Source: Candidatus Thiosymbion sp. (GTDB taxonomy: Bacteria; Pseudomonadota; Gammaproteobacteria; Chromatiales; Chromatiaceae). Taken from it: DNA of 54,674 nucleotides. Every line of letters starts with the position of its first letter. The first letter of the stretch is position 1. The stretch covers positions 1 to 54,674 of the forward strand of contig JAHDND010000162.1 in the NCBI GenBank assembly GCA_018435665.1. Reading direction: 5' to 3'. Below are positions 1 to 6,959 of this stretch, one piece after another. The notes beneath the pieces were generated by a model. That model was given only the letters and a program-made list of their open reading frames with translations, made no database searches and was not told where the DNA came from. Position numbers and translations under genes: made by a program.

Positions 1-147
1 AGGGGCGTAATGGACCACAAGAGCCACTCAGAATACCCAAAATGAGCCCAAAAACGGGTTAAAACGGGCTGCTAAGTCAAAAATGACGCTCTCCAAGGGC
101 GGAAAGAGAGAAATCGGGTCATTCTTCAGCGTTTCCTTAGTGTTTCG
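1..147. other. Low-GC stretch upstream of hsdS, no gene recognised
   Basis: In the hsdS frame there are stops at 43-45 and 73-75, so the missing first recognition domain is not present in frame here. Short open stretches exist in all frames but none resembles a known family. The base composition is like the hsdS recognition domain and unlike the rest of the window. Confidence 0.5.
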
Positions 148-786
148 ATGAAAGATTCAGGGGAGGAATGGCTGGGTGAGGTACCAGCGCATTGGGTGAT
201 TGTGAGGCTTGGAATTTTGTTCCGAGAGGTGTCTGAGTCTGGAAATGAGGAGTTACCCGTTCTCCGTGTTTCAATTCATGATGGTGTCTCAGATAGGGAA
301 ATTGGCGAGGAGGAACTAGACCGCAAAGTAACACGCAGCGATGACCGTTCTAAATACAAGCGTGTTGAACCCGCTGATTTGGTCTACAACATGATGCGAG
401 CCTGGCAAGGAGGTTTTGGTGCCGTAACAGTTCATGGGATGGTCAGCCCTGCCTATGTTGTTGCAAGACCCAAAGTGCCACTCAGTACAGAATTCATCGA
501 GCATCTACTACGTACTCCTCAAGCTGTAGAGAAATTGCGATGTCACTCCTATGGGGTAGCAGATTTCAGGCTTCGTCTTTATTGGGATGAATTTAAATCA
601 ATCAAAATTGCTAATCCGCCTCTGAATGAGCAACGACAGATCATGAATTGCATCTTTGGGGAATCAACAAAGATCGACACCCTCATCGCCAAATCCCGCC
701 GATCCATCGACCTCATGCGCGAACACCGCACCGCCCTGATCTCCGCCGCGGTCACCGGCAAGATCGACGTGCGGGAGGCGGGATGA
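148..786 (+). CDS. hsdS: Type I restriction specificity subunit HsdS, half-length
   Basis: This is a DNA-recognition subunit of a type I restriction-modification enzyme, but only 212 aa long where complete HsdS proteins have about 400-450 aa and two target-recognition domains. The start (KDSGEEWLGEVPAHW) matches the motif that opens each half of such proteins. The C-terminus (NEQRQI then IDTLIAKSRRSIDLMREHRTALISAAVTGKI, residues about 158-205) is the conserved helical spacer that contacts HsdM. No convincing ribosome site precedes the ATG. Bases 1 to about 650 are visibly lower in GC than the rest, as expected for an exchanged recognition domain, while the last 120 bases return to high GC. 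It is either the surviving second half of a broken hsdS or a natural half-subunit working as a dimer. hsdM is not in the window. Confidence 0.85.
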   Translation: MKDSGEEWLGEVPAHWVIVRLGILFREVSESGNEELPVLRVSIHDGVSDREIGEEELDRKVTRSDDRSKYKRVEPADLVYNMMRAWQGGFGAVTVHGMVSPAYVVARPKVPLSTEFIEHLLRTPQAVEKLRCHSYGVADFRLRLYWDEFKSIKIANPPLNEQRQIMNCIFGESTKIDTLIAKSRRSIDLMREHRTALISAAVTGKIDVREAG

Positions 787-924
787 AATTCGAGGACTTC
801 CATGCCGGGGTATGGCAACTCCGGTACCCGTATCCAAAGCTTCGAGCCCAGCCCGATCAGCCAGGCATGGACGTGGGAAGATGCGCGCATCAACCTGCTG
901 CTGGAACAAGGCAGCCGGGTGCTC
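783..924 (+). pseudogene. Frameshifted, truncated N-terminus of a Fic-family protein
   Basis: An ATG overlapping the hsdS stop (ATGA) opens a reading frame beginning MKFEDFHAGVWQ. From 829 the match continues in another frame as SFEPSPISQAWTWEDARIN and LLLEQGSRVL. Together these resemble the N-terminal region that precedes the Fic AMP-transferase domain in Fic proteins often coded next to type I restriction genes. The HPFxxGNGR catalytic core is absent, and the similarity stops near 924. What is left is about 47 codons with one frame change, so it is a remnant. The family assignment rests on recalled motif similarity. Confidence 0.6.
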
Positions 925-974
925 CGACCACATGGAAGCTCGGTAATTAACTTAAACGCTTGGGTTTTCTTATA

Positions 975-1223
975 ATGCCAACAGTGATGCGCCTGGGTGG
1001 GTTGCGGGTCGTGATCTATCCGAACGACCACCGCCCAGCCCATGTGCATGTGATGGGAGAGGGTTGCGAGGCCGTATTCAAGCTGGGCTGTCCGGAAGCT
1101 GTGCCAGAGTTGCGCGAGAACTTTGGCTTCTCAAGGCAGCGTCTCGCTGCCATCGAACTGGCTCTTCATGCGGATCAGGTCCGCCTGTGTGGTGAGTGGG
1201 AGAGGATCCATGGCATTGAGTAA
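975..1223 (+). CDS. DUF4160 family protein
   Basis: This small protein of 82 aa starts MPTVMRLGG, the usual opening of DUF4160 proteins, followed by the family motif NDHRPAHVHV at residues about 16-25. The ATG at 975 is chosen because MPT is the family start; the open frame extends slightly upstream to a TTG at 960. The function is not established. DUF4160 genes commonly sit directly before DUF2442 genes, as here, where the two overlap by 14 bases, and a toxin-antitoxin-like role has been suggested from that pairing. The pair sits between hsdS and hsdR, so it travels with the restriction locus. Confidence 0.75.
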   Translation: MPTVMRLGGLRVVIYPNDHRPAHVHVMGEGCEAVFKLGCPEAVPELRENFGFSRQRLAAIELALHADQVRLCGEWERIHGIE

Positions 1224-1647
1224 CGAAATCGTCGAGGCCGCCGATCAGCGCGCCGAAACACGTCTGCGGGAGACACCGGTTGCTGTCGCCGCCCGCTATG
1301 ACCGCCGCATCGGCCGGGTGGTGATCGATCTTTCCACGGGGCTGGAAGTCGCCTTTCGACCTCATGCCGCGCAGGGCCTGGAAAACGCCAAACCCGATCA
1401 ACTCAGGACGATCGAGATCAGCCCTTCCGGTTTGGGCATCCATTTCCCTAATTTGGACGCGGACTTGTATCTACCCGCCCTGCTGGAGGGGTTCCGCGGT
1501 TCCCGAAACTGGATGGCCTCGGCCATGGGCGAGGTGGGGGACCAGGCCGGCAGCAAGGCCAGCTCCGAGGCTAAGGCTGCCGCCTCCCGCCAGAAACCGA
1601 GACTGGGCGGGCGTTCCAAGCAGCTCCAGAACCTGGAGACAGCTTGA
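1210..1647 (+). CDS. DUF2442 family protein
   Basis: The protein is about 145 aa, starting MALSNEIVEAADQRAE at 1210. The central part, with a DLSTGLEVAF strand, a stretch around residues 50-70 ending in the IEISPSGLGIHFP segment and an LDADLYLPALLEG helix, is the DUF2442 core that follows DUF4160 in many genomes. The C-terminal 40 residues are rich in Ala, Lys, Ser and Arg and look disordered or nucleic-acid binding. The gene overlaps DUF4160 upstream by 14 bases and its stop overlaps the TTG start of hsdR (TTGA), so all three are probably translated from one transcript. A longer open frame starting at 1123 is discounted because it would run far into DUF4160. Confidence 0.7.
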   Translation: MALSNEIVEAADQRAETRLRETPVAVAARYDRRIGRVVIDLSTGLEVAFRPHAAQGLENAKPDQLRTIEISPSGLGIHFPNLDADLYLPALLEGFRGSRNWMASAMGEVGDQAGSKASSEAKAAASRQKPRLGGRSKQLQNLETA

Positions 1648-4600
1648 GCACCCCCCTCCACACCGAGATCCACTTCGAGCAGGAGATCTGCGACCACCTC
1701 GCCGCCCACGGCTGGCTCTACTCCCCCGACGACACGGGCTATGACCGCGACCTGGCCCTCTACCCCCCGGACCTGTTCGCCTGGCTACAAGCCACCCAAC
1801 CCAAGGAATGGGGCAAGGTAGAAGCCCTGCACCCCGGCGCCGGCCACGAGTCCCTGCTGCGCCGCCTGGCCGAGACCCTGGACAAACAGGGGACCCTCGC
1901 CGTCCTGCGCCACGGCTTCAAGCACCTCAGCGCCCGCTTCGATCTGTGCCAATTCCAGCCCGCCCAGCGCATGAACCCCGAGACCCTGGCCCGCTACGCC
2001 CAGGTGCGGGTGCGGGTGATGCGCCAGGTCCACTACAGCCGCTCCAACAACAACTGCCTCGACCTGGTGTTGTTCGTCAACGGCCTCCCCGTCGCCACCC
2101 TGGAACTCAAGACCAACTTCACCCAGACCGTCCAGGACGCCATCCGCCAGTACTGTCAGGACCGCCCGCCCAAGGACCCGGTGACACGGCGGGAGGAACC
2201 CCTGCTCGCCTTCAAGCGCCGGGCGCTGGTGCACTTCGCCGTCTCCACCGACGAGGTGTGGATGACCACCCGCCTGGCGGGACAGGACACCCGCTTCCGG
2301 CCCTTCAACCAGGGGCACGACGGCGGCCAGGGCAACCCGCCCAACCCCGACGGCTATCGCACCGCCTACCTGTGGGAACGCATCCTCGACCGGGATACCT
2401 GGCTCGACATCCTCGGGCGCTTCATCCACCTGGAGCAGCAGGTGGAGAACCGGCCCGACGGCACCCTGGCCGTCAAACAGGTCCTGATCTTCCCCCGCTA
2501 CCACCAATGGGAAGGCGTGACCCTGCTGGAGGCCGCGGCCAGGGCCGAAGGCCCCGGCTTCTGTTATCTGGTGCAGCACTCCGCCGGCTCGGGCAAGACC
2601 AACTCCATCGCCTGGCTGGCCCACCGCCTGGCCTCCCTGCATGACGCCGCCGACCGCAAGGTCTTTGACTCGGTCATCGTCATCACCGACCGCACCCTGC
2701 TGGACGCCCAACTCCAGGACGCCATCTACCAGTTCGAGCACAAGCATGGGGTGGTGGTGCGCATCACCGACGAGCGCGGCGCCAAGTCCGCCCAACTGGT
2801 CAAGGCCCTCAGCGACCAGGCGCCGATCATCATCGTCACGATTCAGACCTTTCACTTCGTCCTCGACGCCATCCGCGACACCGTCAGCCTCAAGGACCGG
2901 CGCTACGCCGTCATCGCCGACGAGGCCCACAGCTCCCAGACCGGAAGCGCCGCCAACAAGCTGAAACAGGTGCTCACCGCCGAACGCCGGGCGGAGGGGG
3001 AAGAGGGTGCAGAACTCGACCTGGAAGACCTGCTCGCCGCCGCGATGGCCCGCCGGGTGCGGCCGGAGTCCATCAGCTACTTCGCCTTCACCGCCACCCC
3101 CAAGGCCAAGACCCTGGAACTCTTCGGCCGCCCGGGGCCGGATGGCCTGCCGGCCCCCTTCCACGTCTACTCCATGCAGCAGGCCATCGAGGAGGGCTAC
3201 ATCCTTGACGTGCTCAAGAACTACACCCCCTACAAGCTGGCCTTCAAGCTGGCCCATGCCGGCCGGGACTATGACGACGAGCAGGTGGCCCAGGACCAGG
3301 CCTTGAAGTCCCTGATGCGCTGGGTGCGCCTGCATCCCCACAACATCGCCCAGAAGGTGCGGATCATCGTCGAGCACTTCCGCGCCCATGTGCGCTGGCG
3401 CCTCAACGGCCAGGCCAAGGCCATGGTGGTCACCGCCTCGCGCAAGGAGGCGGTGCGCTACAAGCTGGCGATGGACCAGTACCTCCAGGCCCAGGGCTAT
3501 GCCGATGTCGTCGCCCTGGTGGCCTTCTCCGGTGAGGTCAGCGACCCCGAGAGCGGCCCGGCACCCTTCAACGAGACCAACATGAACCCCGGCCTCAAGG
3601 GCCGGGACCTGCGCGCGGCCTTCGCCAGCGACGATTACCAGGTCCTGCTGGTGGCCAACAAGTTCCAGACCGGCTTCGACCAGCCGCTGCTGATGGCCAT
3701 GTATGTGGACAAGCTCCTGGCGGGGGTGTCGGCGGTGCAGACCCTCTCCCGCCTCAACCGCACCTATCCGGGCAAGAGCGACACCTTCATCCTCGACTTC
3801 GTCAACGACCCGGAAGTGATCCTGGCCGCCTTCCGCACCTACTACCGCACGGCGGAACTGTCCGGGGTCTCGGACCCTAACCTGATCCACGACCTTCAGA
3901 TCAAGCTGGACGCCACCGGGATCTATCTGCCGGAGGAGGTCACCGGCTTCGTCGCCGCCTACTTCCAGCAGGGGACCCAGAAGGCGTTACAGGCCCGGAT
4001 CGCCCCGGCGGTGGAGCGCTTCCGCGTACGCTTCGCGGCGGCGACCCAGGCCGGGGATAAAGCGGCCCTGGAGGCGCTGGCGCTGTTTCGCAAAGACCTG
4101 GGGGCCTTCGTCCGTGCCTATGACTTCCTCTCCCAACTCCTGGACTATGGCGACACCGACCTGGAGAAGCGCAGCATCTTCTTCAAGCACCTGAGCCCGC
4201 TGATCGCCGAGGACGCCCACCACGACGCGATCGACCTGTCCGCGGTGCTCATGACCCACTACCACCTGCGCGACCTCGGCCAGCGCCCCCTGGCCCTGGG
4301 GGTGCAGGAGGGCGCCGAGTACCGTCTGGACCCGCTGACCGCCGTCGGCAGCCGCCTGCCCCAGGACCCGCACCAGGCCCTGCTCTCCGCGATCATCCGC
4401 CAGATGAACGAACTGTTCGCGGGGGAGGGGCTTACCGATGCCGACCGCCTGCACTTCGTCACCCACCTCGCCGACAAGATGCTGGAGTCCCCGACCCTGG
4501 CGCAACAGGCGGCGGCCAACCAGAAGGCCCAGTTCGGCGACAGCCCCGACTTCCGGGCCGCCTTCGACGACGCGGTCCTGGCCGCCTATGAGAACCACAA

Positions 4601-4715
4601 GGCCATGTCGGAGCAGGTGATGAGCCAGGGCCAGGTCCGGGAGGTGATGGCGGGCCTGCTGCTGGAGCTGGTGTATCTGGGGTTTGCCGAGCGGCGGCGG
4701 GGGGCGGAGGGGTGA
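1644..4715 (+). CDS. hsdR: Type I restriction endonuclease subunit R (HsdR)
   Basis: This is the motor and nuclease subunit of the type I restriction enzyme, 1023 aa, a usual length. The N-terminal nuclease fold shows D140 followed by ELK at 154-156 (PD-ExK type). The translocase has Walker A SAGSGKT at about 313-319, a DEAH box at 426-429 and an FTATP motif near 481. The C-terminal helical region should bind the methylase complex. The start is a TTG overlapping the TGA of the DUF2442 gene by the pattern TTGA, which suggests translational coupling. No frameshift or lost catalytic residue was seen, so the subunit looks intact even though the neighbouring hsdS is half size. Confidence 0.95.
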   Translation: MSTPLHTEIHFEQEICDHLAAHGWLYSPDDTGYDRDLALYPPDLFAWLQATQPKEWGKVEALHPGAGHESLLRRLAETLDKQGTLAVLRHGFKHLSARFDLCQFQPAQRMNPETLARYAQVRVRVMRQVHYSRSNNNCLDLVLFVNGLPVATLELKTNFTQTVQDAIRQYCQDRPPKDPVTRREEPLLAFKRRALVHFAVSTDEVWMTTRLAGQDTRFRPFNQGHDGGQGNPPNPDGYRTAYLWERILDRDTWLDILGRFIHLEQQVENRPDGTLAVKQVLIFPRYHQWEGVTLLEAAARAEGPGFCYLVQHSAGSGKTNSIAWLAHRLASLHDAADRKVFDSVIVITDRTLLDAQLQDAIYQFEHKHGVVVRITDERGAKSAQLVKALSDQAPIIIVTIQTFHFVLDAIRDTVSLKDRRYAVIADEAHSSQTGSAANKLKQVLTAERRAEGEEGAELDLEDLLAAAMARRVRPESISYFAFTATPKAKTLELFGRPGPDGLPAPFHVYSMQQAIEEGYILDVLKNYTPYKLAFKLAHAGRDYDDEQVAQDQALKSLMRWVRLHPHNIAQKVRIIVEHFRAHVRWRLNGQAKAMVVTASRKEAVRYKLAMDQYLQAQGYADVVALVAFSGEVSDPESGPAPFNETNMNPGLKGRDLRAAFASDDYQVLLVANKFQTGFDQPLLMAMYVDKLLAGVSAVQTLSRLNRTYPGKSDTFILDFVNDPEVILAAFRTYYRTAELSGVSDPNLIHDLQIKLDATGIYLPEEVTGFVAAYFQQGTQKALQARIAPAVERFRVRFAAATQAGDKAALEALALFRKDLGAFVRAYDFLSQLLDYGDTDLEKRSIFFKHLSPLIAEDAHHDAIDLSAVLMTHYHLRDLGQRPLALGVQEGAEYRLDPLTAVGSRLPQDPHQALLSAIIRQMNELFAGEGLTDADRLHFVTHLADKMLESPTLAQQAAANQKAQFGDSPDFRAAFDDAVLAAYENHKAMSEQVMSQGQVREVMAGLLLELVYLGFAERRRGAEG

Positions 4716-4986
4716 GGGTGATGGGTGGGATAAGCAGGAGATGCGGGCGATTGGCAGTGGACGGGGACGGTAAAAAGGGGGTTGGGGCGGCAATGAACAC
4801 CCACTCAAGGCAAGCTGGCTATTTGCTGGAGTTTCGCGAAGGCCCTGTCTTTGGGAGTTGCTGAAGGCAGAATCGCCCTAAGGCACCGTCTGGCTCTTTG
4901 CTTCGGCTTGGCTTGCTTTCATTGTTCACTTACTCCTATCTTCCTTTGCTGACCGCTATCCATGCCAGCGCCGTGAGGTGCGCCCG
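4716..4986. other. Intergenic region, 271 bases, nothing recognised
   Basis: No open frame with a recognisable product, no terminator-like hairpin with a T-run and no clear repeat was seen between hsdR and the QueD-like gene. Confidence 0.5.
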
Positions 4987-6081
4987 ATGACCGACCGACT
5001 CGACTACCTGGCCGCCGTGCCCTTCGAGGCCGCCTGCCAGATTCCCATCCTGCCCATGGGTCACCGCTCGCGCCGGCTCCATGGCCACAGTTTTCTGGCT
5101 CGGGTGCGGGCGGCCCTGCACGCGGGCTGGGCCCCATTTCCGGGCGGCGAGTGCGGCACCCTGACCACGGCCCTGAGCGCGGCGGTCGCGCCCCTGGACT
5201 ACCAGTTTCTCAACGACCGGCTGCCGGTCCCCACCGACGAGAATCTGGCGCGCTGGGTCCGCCGGAATCTGGAGGTCCCCGGCCTGGCGACCGTGGGCGT
5301 GCGCAGTACCCCCGACACCGGGGCGGAACTCACGTCGAGCGACCACTGCCATCTCTGGCACCGCTTTCGCTTCGAGGCCGCCCACCGCCTGCCGCACGTC
5401 CCCGCCGGTCACCCCTGCGGGCGGATGCATGGCCATGGCTTCGAGGTCATCCTCCATGCCGATCAGGAACTGGCGGGCCAGGACATGGGCCTGGATTTCG
5501 ACTATCTGGCCAGCCTCTGGGCGCCCCTCCAGGCGGAACTGCACCACGCCTGTCTCAACGACCTCGCCGGCATGGAGAATCCCACCAGCGAACTGCTCGC
5601 CGGGTGGATCTGGCGGCGCCTCAAGCCGGAGCAGCCCGCCCTGTCCTGGGTCAGCGTCTATGAAACCGCTACCGCCGGCTGTCATTTCGATGGGGTCAAT
5701 TACCGGATCTGGAAGGAACTGCGTTTCGAGGCCGCCCTGCGCCTGACCGCCGCCCCGGCCGGGGATGGCCGCCGCCGGCTGCATGGCCATAGCTACCTGC
5801 TACGGCTACACCTGACCGCGCCCCTGGACCAGACCCTGGGCTGGACGGTGGATTACGGGGATGTCAAAGCCCTGTTCACACCAGTCTATCAGCGGCTCGA
5901 TCACCATCGGCTGGATGAATTGCCCGGGCTGGCGGAGGCCGACCCCGCCCGCCTGGCCCGCTGGATACGCGCCGAGGTGGTGGCGGCCCTGCCCCAACTG
6001 GATCGTATCGACCTGTTCGAGACCCCGGGTACCGGGGTGAGCCTGTGCTGGGGAGAACTGGGGCCGGCCTTGCCGGCTTGA
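4987..6081 (+). CDS. Triple-domain 6-pyruvoyl-tetrahydropterin synthase / QueD-like protein
   Basis: The protein (364 aa) is three consecutive domains of the QueD/PTPS fold, each about 120 aa; a normal QueD is one such domain. Only the middle domain (about 125-240) keeps all key residues: zinc ligands H133, H148 and H150, catalytic-type Cys144 in HPCGRMHGH, and a YETAT segment with the C-terminal Glu. Domain 1 (1-120) has HGH at 32-34 but Cys instead of the first His, no catalytic Cys, and DY for DH. Domain 3 (about 245-360) has HGH at 266-268, LDHHRLDE and FETPGTG, but Leu251 replaces the first His and the Cys is missing. It probably makes 6-carboxytetrahydropterin for queuosine; queE follows. 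ATG 4987 is preferred over GTG 4978 because a GTGAGGTG ribosome site precedes it. Confidence 0.85.
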   Translation: MTDRLDYLAAVPFEAACQIPILPMGHRSRRLHGHSFLARVRAALHAGWAPFPGGECGTLTTALSAAVAPLDYQFLNDRLPVPTDENLARWVRRNLEVPGLATVGVRSTPDTGAELTSSDHCHLWHRFRFEAAHRLPHVPAGHPCGRMHGHGFEVILHADQELAGQDMGLDFDYLASLWAPLQAELHHACLNDLAGMENPTSELLAGWIWRRLKPEQPALSWVSVYETATAGCHFDGVNYRIWKELRFEAALRLTAAPAGDGRRRLHGHSYLLRLHLTAPLDQTLGWTVDYGDVKALFTPVYQRLDHHRLDELPGLAEADPARLARWIRAEVVAALPQLDRIDLFETPGTGVSLCWGELGPALPA

Positions 6082-6119
6082 GTAGTAGAGTCGTCACCTT
6101 TCGGTTGTCGGCACTGGTT

Positions 6120-6230
6120 GGGCAGATCGGGTGTCGTCTGGCGGGGGAGGACGCCGTGAATAGGTCCCGGAGGGCTTGGCACCAGCATCCTTGCTGGTGA
6201 CACCCCCGCCAGACGCCACCCGACCCGCCC
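6120..6230. repeat. Large inverted repeat with internal hairpin upstream of queE
   Basis: Bases 6127-6147 and 6203-6223 are complementary at 20 of 21 positions, and pairing continues outward to about 6120/6230 with a few mismatches. Inside the 55-base loop lies a second perfect stem, CACCAGCA (6180-6187) and TGCTGGTG (6192-6199) around TCCT. The whole could fold as a long stem with an inner hairpin as RNA or cruciform DNA. It has no T-run, so it is not a standard terminator. It fills the gap between the QueD-like gene and queE and looks like a member of a dispersed intergenic repeat family, but only one copy is in this window. Confidence 0.7.
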
Positions 6231-6249
6231 CAAGAGGACAAATCCCCAA

Positions 6250-6897
6250 GTGCCAGCCATTTACCACGTCAAGGAGATCTTCTACAGCCTGCAAGGGGAG
6301 GGGGCCAGGACTGGCCGGGCGGCGGTCTTTTGCCGCTTTGCCGGCTGTAATCTCTGGTCGGGGCGGGAGCAGGACCGTGCTCGGGCCCTCTGTACCTTCT
6401 GCGATACCGACTTTCGCGGCACCACCGGGGCCGGGGGCGGCCGGTTTGGCACGGCTGGGCAACTAGCGGACGCGATTGATGCCATTTGGGGCGGAGGCCG
6501 GGGCCCAGGCATCCAACCCTATGCGGTCCTCACGGGGGGAGAACCCCTGTTGCAACTGGATGAGGCCCTGATCGCTGCCTTGCATGTCCGGGGCTTCGAG
6601 GTGGCCGTCGAGACCAATGGCACCCGGCCAGTGCCGCCGGGTCTGGATTGGCTCTGCGTCAGTCCCAAGGCCGGCGCGGGATTGGTCCTGCGCGCCGGAG
6701 ACGAACTGAAGCTGGTCTACCCCCAGGCTGGGGCCGAACCGGAGGTGTATGCGGGGCTCGACTTCCGGCACTTCTTCCTCCAGCCCCTGGGCGGTCCCGA
6801 CCAGGTTGCTCATACCCGCCAGGCCCTGGCCTATTGCCTGGCCCACCCCCAGTGGCGTCTCAGCCTCCAGACGCATAAGCTGCTGGGCATCCCGTGA
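6250..6897 (+). CDS. queE: 7-carboxy-7-deazaguanine synthase QueE
   Basis: This radical-SAM enzyme converts 6-carboxytetrahydropterin to 7-carboxy-7-deazaguanine, the step after QueD in queuosine biosynthesis. The 215-aa protein opens with IYHVKEIFYSLQGEG. The iron-sulfur cluster cysteines lie at CRFAGC and CTFCD (residues about 28-51), in the extended spacing usual for QueE in place of CxxxCxxC. SAM-binding TGGEPLLQ lies near residue 96, and SPKAG and LQPLGG occur further on. It starts with GTG at 6250. Its substrate would come from the triple QueD-like protein immediately upstream. Other pathway genes (queC, queF) are not in the window. It ends 62 bases before the convergent DUF4340 gene. 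Confidence 0.93.
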   Translation: MPAIYHVKEIFYSLQGEGARTGRAAVFCRFAGCNLWSGREQDRARALCTFCDTDFRGTTGAGGGRFGTAGQLADAIDAIWGGGRGPGIQPYAVLTGGEPLLQLDEALIAALHVRGFEVAVETNGTRPVPPGLDWLCVSPKAGAGLVLRAGDELKLVYPQAGAEPEVYAGLDFRHFFLQPLGGPDQVAHTRQALAYCLAHPQWRLSLQTHKLLGIP

Positions 6898-6959
6898 GCG
6901 AAGGTAGGGATCGAATGCGGGTATCGAGCGGATTGGGTTATCCAGGTTTTCACCAGCAC

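Noticed and set aside
947..976. TTAACT, 18 bases, TATAAT as a promoter before DUF4160
   Set aside because: The -10 box overlaps the ATG at 975, so transcripts would start inside the gene. It may be a chance AT-rich spot in the remnant region.
1785..3890. 701-codon open frame antisense to hsdR
   Set aside because: It mirrors the codon bias of a GC-rich gene, has a Gly/Val/Gln/Leu composition with no family features, and hsdR is clearly real.
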